Source of the DNA: Bosea sp. OAE506
GTDB lineage: Bacteria; Pseudomonadota; Alphaproteobacteria; Rhizobiales; Beijerinckiaceae
Assembly: GCF_040546595.1 (NCBI RefSeq)
Contig: NZ_JBEPOB010000001.1
Coordinates: 4,589,001 to 4,653,000 of the forward strand
DNA length: 64,000 nt
Direction of reading: 5' to 3'
Under the pieces are notes generated by a model. It saw only the letters and a program-made list of their open reading frames with translations. It was not told the DNA's origin and did no database searches. Position 1 is the first letter of the stretch. The number at the start of each line of letters is the position of its first letter. A program made the position numbers and the translations under genes. Shown here piece by piece: positions 58,221-64,000 of the stretch.

Positions 58221-58731
58221 TGCGGGACTTGGCGTCGCGGCGCTGGCCGTATTGGCTCCGGCCGTCGCGGCTGCCGCCGACCCCTGGGGCATCCCGCATG
58301 AAAAGCCGGTCGTGCTGAAGGGCCGTGTCGTCGAGGCGCTGTGCCATCTCAAGGGCGTTTGCGCGCCCGATTGCGGCGCCGGGAAGCGCCAGCTCGGCAT
58401 TCTGGACGCCGATGGCCGCTTCCGGCTGGTCGGCAAGGGCCAGGTCGATTTCGCCGGGGCTGCGCCCGATCTCGCCGGCTTCTGCGGCCGGGAGGTCGAG
58501 GCCGACGGGCTCTTGATCGAGAACCCGGCGATCACGCTGTTCTTCGCCCAGGGCGTCCGCGAAGCCGGCAGCACCGCTCCGTTCACGCCGACCGAGCGCT
58601 TCAAGACGCAGTGGGAGGCCCGCAACGGCCCCGCCCCGGAATGGTGGCGGGCCGATCCGGAGTCGAATGCGATCATTGCCGAGACCGGCCCGCTCGGCAT
58701 CAAGGGGCTGACGCCCCAGCCGAAGCCCTGA
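58213..58731 (+). CDS. Secreted Cys-rich hypothetical protein, paralogue 2
   Basis: A 172-residue protein with a signal peptide (MRAAGLGVAALAVLAPAVAA, cleavage near residue 22). The mature domain starts PWGIPHEKPVVLKGRVVEAL and continues CHLKGVCAPDCGAGKRQLGI, giving a Cys-x5-Cys-x3-Cys arrangement, and ends with FTPTERFKTQWEARNG and WWRADPESN. The domain order resembles the gene at 57615. The ATG at 58213 lies inside the right arm of the palindromic repeat and has no spaced ribosome site, so translation initiation may depend on the repeat's structure or on coupling. A SCO1 gene follows after 8 nt, so the two are co-transcribed. Confidence 0.62.
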   Translation: MRAAGLGVAALAVLAPAVAAAADPWGIPHEKPVVLKGRVVEALCHLKGVCAPDCGAGKRQLGILDADGRFRLVGKGQVDFAGAAPDLAGFCGREVEADGLLIENPAITLFFAQGVREAGSTAPFTPTERFKTQWEARNGPAPEWWRADPESNAIIAETGPLGIKGLTPQPKP

Positions 58732-58739
58732 ACGCGGGG

Positions 58740-59357
58740 ATGGCGGGCCTGCCGACACGACGCGCACTGCTGGCCGGGCTCGCTGCCGGCTGGGGGCTGC
58801 CCGCGCTGGCGCAGCATCACGGCCATTCCGGCCATGCCGCGCCCTCCCCCCGGCCCGATCCGCTGGCGGGTCGGTTCGGCGGGCCATTCTCGCTGACCGA
58901 CCACCACGGCCGAGCCGTCAGCAATGGCGATTTCCGGGGCCGGTTCATGCTGGTCTATTTCGGCTTCACGCGCTGCACCGACACCTGCCCGATCGACATG
59001 CCGACGATCGCGCAGGCGCTGGATGGGCTCGGCCCGCTGGCGGATCGCGTGGCGCCGCTCTTCGTCACGGTCGATCCCGCCCATGACACGCCTGCGGTGC
59101 TGGCGGCCTATGTCGGCGCTTTCCATCCCCGCCTGATCGGGCTGACCGGCAGCGAGGCGCAGATCGCGGCGGTCGCGAAGGCCTACAAGGTGCATCGCCG
59201 CAAGCTGACGCTGCCGCATCACGCCGCGGGGGAGCACAGCGTGGACCATGGCTCGCTGACCTATCTGATGGACCGCGAGGGGCGCTTCCTGACGCTCCTG
59301 CCGCACAAGACCGGCGCGGATCGCATGGTGGCCGTATTGCGGGGCTATCTGGCGTAA
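58740..59357 (+). CDS. SCO1/SenC-family copper chaperone
   Basis: A 205-residue protein. A twin-Arg or Sec-type leader, LPTRRALLAGLAAGWGLPAL, is followed by a His-rich linker (QHHGHSGHAA), then a thioredoxin-like SCO domain with MLVYFGFTRCTDTCPIDMPT containing the Cu-binding CxxxC, DPAHDTPAVLAAYVGAF, and the third ligand His in VDHGSLTYLMDREG. SCO proteins deliver copper to cytochrome c oxidase subunit II in the periplasm. The linker could bind extra metal. The ATG at 58740 follows the second Cys-rich gene by 8 nt, so the trio is likely one transcript. Confidence 0.9.
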   Translation: MAGLPTRRALLAGLAAGWGLPALAQHHGHSGHAAPSPRPDPLAGRFGGPFSLTDHHGRAVSNGDFRGRFMLVYFGFTRCTDTCPIDMPTIAQALDGLGPLADRVAPLFVTVDPAHDTPAVLAAYVGAFHPRLIGLTGSEAQIAAVAKAYKVHRRKLTLPHHAAGEHSVDHGSLTYLMDREGRFLTLLPHKTGADRMVAVLRGYLA

Positions 59358-59388
59358 GGCTGGGACAGCCCCACCGGATTCGCAAGAC

Positions 59389-60168
59389 ATGCCCGACAAG
59401 ACAGACATGCCCGACAGCACAGCGCAGAAGGCCTCGCCCTCCTACCGCCTGGCGGCGCTCGACCCCGACTTCATCCTCGGCGATTCGACGCGCGGCGTGC
59501 GCTTCATGCTCGAATACCAGAAGGCCGAGGACCACTTACGCGCCCGCGGCATCCTCTCGACGCTCGTCGTCTTCGGCTCGGCGCGGGTGCGCGAGGGCAA
59601 CGCCTGGTACGACGCGGCCCGCGCCTTCGCGAAGCTGGCGTCCGAACGTGGCGGCGCGCTGGCGGCGAGCGATCTCGGGCGCGACCATGTCATCGCCACC
59701 GGCGGCGGGCCAGGCATCATGGAAGCCGCCAACCGCGGTGCGACGGAGGCCGGCGCGCTCTCGATCGGCTTCAACATCACCCTGCCGCACGAGCAGGAGC
59801 CCAATGCCTGGTCGACGCCGGACCTGACCTTCCGCTTCCATTATTTCGCGATGCGCAAGATGCATCTCGCCATGCGGGCAGCCGCGCTGGTGGTCTTCCC
59901 CGGCGGCTTCGGCACGCTGGACGAACTCTTCGAGATCCTGACGCTGGTTCAGACCGGCAAGATGCGCCCGGTGCCGATCGTGCTCTACGACCGGGCCTAC
60001 TGGCAGGCGCTGCTGAACCTCGAGGTGATGGCGCAGGCGGGGCTGATCCGGGCGCAGGACCTCGCGCTCTTCGCTTATGCCGATACGCCGGAGGAGGCCT
60101 ATGCCCGCATCGTCGAGGGCGCGGGAGACAATTGGCGCCCGGCGACGCAAGACGGCGTGCAGACTTAG
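59389..60168 (+). CDS. LOG-family (TIGR00730) Rossmann-fold protein
   Basis: A 259-residue protein: an N-terminal helical extension (about residues 1-50), then the lysine decarboxylase-like fold with LSTLVVFGSARVREGNAWYD, VIATGGGPGIMEAANRGATE and the signature VVFPGGFGTLDELFEILTLV (PGGxGTxxE). Family members hydrolyse nucleoside 5'-monophosphates: LOG enzymes activate cytokinins in plants and bacteria, and some bacterial homologues are general AMP nucleosidases. The long N-terminal extension marks the type II bacterial group. The cytokinin role is unproven here. The gene sits 31 nt after SCO1, so it may be carried on the same transcript. Confidence 0.88.
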   Translation: MPDKTDMPDSTAQKASPSYRLAALDPDFILGDSTRGVRFMLEYQKAEDHLRARGILSTLVVFGSARVREGNAWYDAARAFAKLASERGGALAASDLGRDHVIATGGGPGIMEAANRGATEAGALSIGFNITLPHEQEPNAWSTPDLTFRFHYFAMRKMHLAMRAAALVVFPGGFGTLDELFEILTLVQTGKMRPVPIVLYDRAYWQALLNLEVMAQAGLIRAQDLALFAYADTPEEAYARIVEGAGDNWRPATQDGVQT

Positions 60169-60180
60169 AGCATCCGCGTC

Positions 60181-60254
60181 ATGCTCGGGCGAAGACCCGA
60201 GCATCTCCTTCAAGGGATTCTCGGCTCTCCGCTTCGCTACGCCCGAGAATGACG
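60181..60254. repeat. REP-like double palindrome after the LOG-family gene
   Basis: First hairpin: ATGCTCGGG and CCCGAGCAT (60181-60204) around CGAAGA. Second: GATTCTCGG and CCCGAGAATGAC (60217-60254) around CTTCGCTAC. It lies 13 nt after the stop of the LOG gene and directly before a terminator, which may protect the 3' end of the message. Confidence 0.65.
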
Positions 60255-60266
60255 ACATTGAGCAAA

Positions 60267-60298
60267 CAAAAAGGCCGGCATCACTGCCGGCCTTTTTT
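60267..60298. terminator. Bidirectional rho-independent terminator
   Basis: A-rich/T-rich flanks and the stem AAGGCCGGCA/TGCCGGCCTT with a TCAC loop. On the plus strand it ends the LOG-family transcript (T run 60293-60298); on the minus strand it ends the rpmI-rplT transcript 25 nt after the rplT stop (A run 60267-60272). Confidence 0.9.
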
Positions 60299-60322
60299 CG
60301 TATCTCGTCAGGGCCTGAAAGC

Positions 60323-60703
60323 TCAGGCAGCCTTGGCTTCCGCCTCGGAGCCGAGCGCGGCCTTGACCGCCTCGACCACCGCCGTGAAGGAGGCAGCGTC
60401 GTCGATGGCCATCGCCGAGAGGGTCTTGCGGTCGAGCTCGATGCCGGCCTTGTGCAGGCCGTTGATGAACATCGAGTAGACCAGGCCGTGCTCGCGCACC
60501 GCCGCGTTCAACCGCTGGATCCAGAGCGCGCGGAACGAGCGCTTCTTGTTCTTGCGGTCGCGATAGGCGTACTGCATCGAGCGATCGACGGCCGCCTTGG
60601 CGGCGCGGATCGTGTTCTTGCGGCGGCCATAGAAGCCCTTGGCGGCCTTGAGTGTCTTCTTGTGCTTGGCATGGGACGTTACGCCCCGTTTCACGCGAGC
60701 CAT
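60323..60703 (-). CDS. rplT: 50S ribosomal protein L20
   Basis: A 126-residue protein matching L20 across its length: [60 protein letters not shown] and [20 protein letters not shown], with an Ala-rich C-terminal tail. L20 binds 23S rRNA early in 50S assembly and, in many bacteria, represses its own operon. It lies 28 nt downstream of rpmI on the same strand. In most bacteria pheS-pheT follow at once; here four genes on the other strand come in between. Confidence 0.97.
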   Translation of the reverse strand: MARVKRGVTSHAKHKKTLKAAKGFYGRRKNTIRAAKAAVDRSMQYAYRDRKNKKRSFRALWIQRLNAAVREHGLVYSMFINGLHKAGIELDRKTLSAMAIDDAASFTAVVEAVKAALGSEAEAKAA

Positions 60704-60731
60704 ATCATGATCTCCGGAAGATTAGGGGGCG

Positions 60732-60932
60732 TCAGCCGTTGGGGAGGAAATACTTCTTCACGTTGGCCGCATCGCCCTCGAAGAGGACGGTGGTGCCGCG
60801 GTGATTGCGGAGCTGCTTGTTAGTCCGCTTGATCATCCCGTGACGCTTGCCGGCCTGGGCGTACATAACCTTGCCGGTTCCGGTGATCTTGAACCGCTTC
60901 TTGGCGGCCGATTTCGTCTTGATCTTGGGCAT
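60732..60932 (-). CDS. rpmI: 50S ribosomal protein L35
   Basis: A 66-residue basic protein, full length for L35: [40 protein letters not shown] and [20 protein letters not shown]. It is a late 50S subunit protein. It is the first gene of the rpmI-rplT pair; infC, which often precedes it, is not in the window, so the pair probably has its own promoter in the 175 nt before the start. In that gap the minus strand ends with GAGGAGCGAAA just before the ATG, a good ribosome site. Confidence 0.97.
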   Translation of the reverse strand: MPKIKTKSAAKKRFKITGTGKVMYAQAGKRHGMIKRTNKQLRNHRGTTVLFEGDAANVKKYFLPNG

Positions 60933-61108
60933 TTTCGCTCCTCATAGGTCGCGAGCGCGCAAACGGCGCCGCTTCATGTTTGCTTGCGGGAAGCAAAGAT
61001 CGACCGCCACGGCAGCCCTTATCAGCCGGGCGATCGAAGGCCGCGCGTATGACAGAAAAGGCGCAGGCTGGCAAGCGCGAGGGTGCGGGCGAGCCAGGCC
61101 GCCCCGCC

Positions 61109-63679
61109 CTACTCCGCCGCCTGGACCAGCGCGGGGCCGCTTTCGCCCTGCAGGCGTGCGCCGAGGCGGTCGACGTCGAGCAGCATCAGCATGCCCGCCG
61201 GCTCGCCGCGGGCGTTGCGGGTGGCGACGACGCCGAGCGCGGGGACATCGGTCTTCGAGGTCAGGTCGCGCAATGGCTGGAGTTCCGAGGCCGCGATCTC
61301 GGGGATGAGGCCGAGCGCATCGACGATCAGGCCCAGCGTGCGGCCGGCCGCACGCACGATGACGATCTGCTGCTCGTCGGAGGACGCATCGGGAATTCCG
61401 AGGAGCCGGGCGAGGCGCAGAACGGGCACCGGCTGGCCCTCATGCAGCTTGTAGCCAGCGAGCAGGCCGTCTCCCGCCTTCCTCGCCGAGGGCTTGAGGC
61501 CGGCGATATCGACCGCCTCGATGACGTCGCGGGCCCGCACGCCGAGCCAGTGCCGGCCGATATGGAAGGTCGCGACCTCGAAGGCCTCGACGCCGTCGGC
61601 CGGCTTCTGCGCGGCCAGAGCGACCGAGGCGGCGCCCGCCGCCGGGCGGGCCGCGCTGTCGGCCGCAACCATGCCGAGCGGCACGGCGCAGATCGCCACG
61701 ACATCGGCACGGTGGCCGTCGCTGGTCTTGTACTCGCGATAGCCCTTCGAGAGCGCGGCGCCGACCGCCATGTGCTTGCCTTCGAAGCTGCGGATGGCGG
61801 CGAGGTCGCCGTCCCGCTCCAGCGCCGCGGGGTCGACCGGCAGGGGACTGGCATCGCCGACGGCAAAGCGCGGGTCGCTCGAGGAGAGGATCTGGCCGTC
61901 GCTGCCGACCAGAATGGTGAAGGCGCCCGTCAGGGCGGCGCCGTCCTCGGCCTTCGGCAGGGAATCGGCGAGGATGGCGGCGAATTGAGGCGTCGAATCG
62001 AAGACGATAGCGATGCCGCCGAGCGCCCTGCCGCAGACGGGGCTCTGCACCGCGGCGGTGTAGATCAGGGTCGGCGCCCCATCATAGAGCGGTGTCGGCT
62101 CGAATCCGGAGACGGCATAGTGCTGGCCTGTGCGCAGGGCGAGCGTGCGGGCCACCCATTCGGCCTCGAGCGACTGCCCGACGAGATGAGCCTGCGAAGG
62201 CTGCGAGACGGCGACGACCACACCCTGCGTGTCGAACAGGATGAGGTTGCTGTAGACCGTGTAGAGCGCGTTGATCGTGGCGAGGATCTCGCCGCAGAGC
62301 CGGCGCCCCTCCGGCGAGGGCGCCGCGAGGACGCGGGCGAAGCTCGCATTTAGCGCCCACCAACGGCAGTCATTGGCGCGCTCGTAGAGATTGCGGTCCA
62401 TCACGTCGATGGCGAAGGCGGCGCGCGAACGGCACTTCTCCATGATGGCGGCGACGACGGTGCGGTGCAGATCGCCGATCGAGGCGTCGCAGACCGCCTG
62501 TGTCTTGCGGCCGGCGCTGGAGATCTCCCAGAGCAGTATCTTCGAGAAAGCGGCATTGGCGGCCGTCGAGCCGGCCTGGCGGATCGAGCCGTTCCAGACC
62601 GAGCGGTTGAGATCGCCCTGGATCGCCGCCGCCTGGCGCGAGACGTTGCGCAGCTCGGCCGAGAACAGCCCGGCCTGGCTGGTAACCGCGGCGAGCAGGT
62701 CCTCGTCGATGCCCTTGCCGAGTTCGCCGTCGTCCTGGTCGAAGGCGGCCTCCAGCGGGATCAGCCCGAGGCCGAGCCAGCCGGGGCCCATATAGCCCTG
62801 ATAGCCGGCCGTGCCGCAGGCCATGGCGAGATATTGCCGCCCGCCGAGGCGGATCACCGGATCGCGCCCCTGCAGGGCCGAAGGCGAGAGCTTCAGCCCG
62901 GCCGGAAGCTGGATCGGGCAGGAGCCGGCGATGACGTCGCCCTCCGGGGAGACACAGCCCAGCACGGTCCAGTCATGCTCGGGCAGCAGCTTGCGGAAGA
63001 TGCCCTCCATCTCGTCGGCGAGCCGGAAGACAAGGACGAGTACGCCGAGCGGGCGCTTGGCGGCATCCTCGACGCGCCAGGCATAGACCAGGGCCTTCTC
63101 GTCAGCGACGAAGTCGACGACGCCGTAATGCTCGACATAGGCGCCGGTCGAGGTCAGGGCCTCGTCGATCAGGGGGTGGCGCGCCTGCTGTGCCGCATGC
63201 GGCTGGAGACGGGCGCGGATCGCGCCGTCGCGGTCGACCAGCACGATGTCGGAATAGACGGAGTATTTCGCGACATAGTCGCGGAAGCGCGCCTCGATCG
63301 CCGCCCGCGCCTCGGACGAATTGGGGGCCTCCAGCATCTCGCGGATGTCGGTGTCGGCGGCGAGGAAGCCGATATCGGCGGTGCGCTCGAAGAGATTGCG
63401 GACCAGCACGTCGATGGCGTTCTGCGCCTTGATGCGCAGATCGGTCATCACCTTGTCCCGCGTCTCCTTGGCGAGATGGCCGAGCAGGCTCGCAGTGAGC
63501 TTCTCGAAGGCGGAGCGCGTGCCCGACATCTCGGTGGCGTTGCCCGAGAGTTGACCGAGCAACGTCAGCGTATCCCAGGACGCCTGCAGGCGGTCGAAGA
63601 CCTGCCGGTAGTCGTCGATCGCGCGCATGTGCCGGATCAGGCCGGCGAGCGCCGGATCGATCTCGGGTCCTCCAGTCAT
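61109..63679 (-). CDS. Large soluble sensor with two related Cache-like modules and a C-terminal CheW domain
   Basis: An 856-residue protein from ATG 63679. Residues about 60-330 form one Cache-like sensor (IDVLVRNLFERTADIGFLAA, YSVYSDIVLVDRDGAIRARL), and about 400-640 form a second with the same landmarks (AIDVMDRNLYERANDCRWWA, YTVYSNLILFDTQGVVVAVS). A C-terminal CheW domain spans about 680-840 (FEVATFHIGRHWLGVRARDV, HEGQPVPVLRLARLLGIPDA). No signal peptide, membrane helix, HAMP domain or receptor hairpin is present, so it is not a normal chemoreceptor. CheW domains dock to CheA and receptors, so the protein may plug a cytoplasmic sensor into the array. No che genes are adjacent. Confidence 0.78.
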   Translation of the reverse strand: MTGGPEIDPALAGLIRHMRAIDDYRQVFDRLQASWDTLTLLGQLSGNATEMSGTRSAFEKLTASLLGHLAKETRDKVMTDLRIKAQNAIDVLVRNLFERTADIGFLAADTDIREMLEAPNSSEARAAIEARFRDYVAKYSVYSDIVLVDRDGAIRARLQPHAAQQARHPLIDEALTSTGAYVEHYGVVDFVADEKALVYAWRVEDAAKRPLGVLVLVFRLADEMEGIFRKLLPEHDWTVLGCVSPEGDVIAGSCPIQLPAGLKLSPSALQGRDPVIRLGGRQYLAMACGTAGYQGYMGPGWLGLGLIPLEAAFDQDDGELGKGIDEDLLAAVTSQAGLFSAELRNVSRQAAAIQGDLNRSVWNGSIRQAGSTAANAAFSKILLWEISSAGRKTQAVCDASIGDLHRTVVAAIMEKCRSRAAFAIDVMDRNLYERANDCRWWALNASFARVLAAPSPEGRRLCGEILATINALYTVYSNLILFDTQGVVVAVSQPSQAHLVGQSLEAEWVARTLALRTGQHYAVSGFEPTPLYDGAPTLIYTAAVQSPVCGRALGGIAIVFDSTPQFAAILADSLPKAEDGAALTGAFTILVGSDGQILSSSDPRFAVGDASPLPVDPAALERDGDLAAIRSFEGKHMAVGAALSKGYREYKTSDGHRADVVAICAVPLGMVAADSAARPAAGAASVALAAQKPADGVEAFEVATFHIGRHWLGVRARDVIEAVDIAGLKPSARKAGDGLLAGYKLHEGQPVPVLRLARLLGIPDASSDEQQIVIVRAAGRTLGLIVDALGLIPEIAASELQPLRDLTSKTDVPALGVVATRNARGEPAGMLMLLDVDRLGARLQGESGPALVQAAE

Positions 63680-63901
63680 CGTAGGCAAGTCGCAGGCGCC
63701 TCCGGTAGGCCGTCGCCCGTCGGTCCAGCACCGGACGAGGGACGCGAGCAATCGCAGCCGACCGGCTGCGACGCGGGCGGCAGAAGATCATCAACCGCGC
63801 TGATTCGCATCCGCTCGCGAAGGTCTCGCTGCATAAATTTCAAGCAGGCGCCCGCGCGAAAGGCGCGGCAATGACAAGTGACTTTACGTCAATGTGAGCA
63901 T

Positions 63902-64000
63902 TCAGCGCGCCCGATACACGAGCGGGAACTGCTCCGGCTTAGTCGTCTTGCCGTCGCAAGCGACCTTTTCACGGTATTCGACCAGGACGAATTCTCCGTC
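63902..64000 (-). CDS. C-terminal end of an unknown protein, 5' end outside the window
   Basis: The minus-strand frame is open from the window edge to a TGA at 63904-63902, giving 32 residues: DGEFVLVEYREKVACDGKTT then KPEQFPLVYRAR. The mixed charged and beta-type composition with one Cys looks like a genuine C-terminus of a periplasmic or soluble protein rather than random sequence, but no family can be named from so little. The 222 nt between this stop and the CheW-fusion start (63679) contain no further gene; an A+T-richer patch (63830-63900) may hold that gene's promoter. Confidence 0.4.
   Translation of the reverse strand, partial: DGEFVLVEYREKVACDGKTTKPEQFPLVYRAR

Noticed and set aside
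57540..59420. Minus-strand open frame of 626 codons opposite the Cys-rich/SCO1 genes
   Set aside because: It runs across three plus-strand genes and a palindromic repeat with no domain signature; the plus-strand genes have signal peptides and motifs.
61109..63679. Reading the CheW fusion as an ordinary methyl-accepting chemoreceptor
   Set aside because: It has no membrane segment, HAMP domain or signalling hairpin such as the one clearly present in the receptor at 39602-41296.

Overview
The window is about 68% G+C by eye, densely packed, and reads as a chromosomal segment of an alphaproteobacterium of the Hyphomicrobiales (Rhizobiales), most like the Bosea/Methylobacterium side of the order. 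Support comes from a MucR-type zinc-finger regulator, a rhizobial second IF-1 next to cspA and a DEAD-box helicase, pyruvate phosphate dikinase, DUF2336, DUF1491, DUF6456 and DUF6894 proteins, a ceramide glucosyltransferase, and two exact CtrA-type boxes (TTAA-N7-TTAA). The genus is an inference. No rRNA, tRNA, CRISPR array, insertion sequence or prophage was recognised.

Layout. 1-12 kb: an SLC13 permease (cut by the window edge), CorA, an SDR protein, a broken methyltransferase, an acyl-CoA dehydrogenase, Sua5, a LysR regulator, a membrane-anchored GH19 enzyme, AcuI and an MFS carrier. 12-16.7 kb: a broken SleB-type cell wall hydrolase, an A+T-richer unknown gene beside the C-terminal scrap of a DNA adenine methylase, small conserved proteins, and palindromic repeats. 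16.7-22.2 kb: a cold-shock/translation cluster (cspA, DEAD helicase, IF-1) and ppdK. 22.2-34.7 kb: cell envelope and signalling genes (PBP1A, a DUF1214/DUF1254-like pair, DUF2336, a PleC/DivJ-like histidine kinase), SufE, a DUF6456/DnaA-domain-IV-like pair and MucR. 34.9-45.2 kb: oligopeptidase B, an acidic membrane protein, superoxide dismutase, a chemoreceptor, a YdjC-type deacetylase divergent from a GT2 glycosyltransferase, and MurJ. 45.1-52.6 kb: a broken nitronate monooxygenase, a branched-chain aminotransferase followed by AzlCD, a phosphopantetheinyl transferase, two tandem TerC proteins, and ttuC overlapping an alpha/beta hydrolase. 52.7-61 kb: the rpmI-rplT-pheS-pheT region, interrupted twice: by a GT21 ceramide glucosyltransferase between pheS and pheT, and by four opposite-strand genes (two related Cys-rich secreted proteins, SCO1, a LOG-family protein) between rplT and pheS. 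61-64 kb: an 857-codon tandem-sensor/CheW fusion and the end of an unknown gene.

Two themes run across the window. First, six reading frames (methyltransferase, cell wall hydrolase, the unknown gene at 13.6 kb, ppdK, DUF6456, nitronate monooxygenase) are each broken by a shift of the same net size, one extra base. Four of these shifts fall in GGG/CCC runs, which looks more like a systematic sequencing error than independent gene decay. Second, exact or near-exact CtrA boxes lie just upstream of a histidine kinase, a DUF2336 gene and a cell wall hydrolase, which points to cell-cycle control of envelope and signalling genes here.
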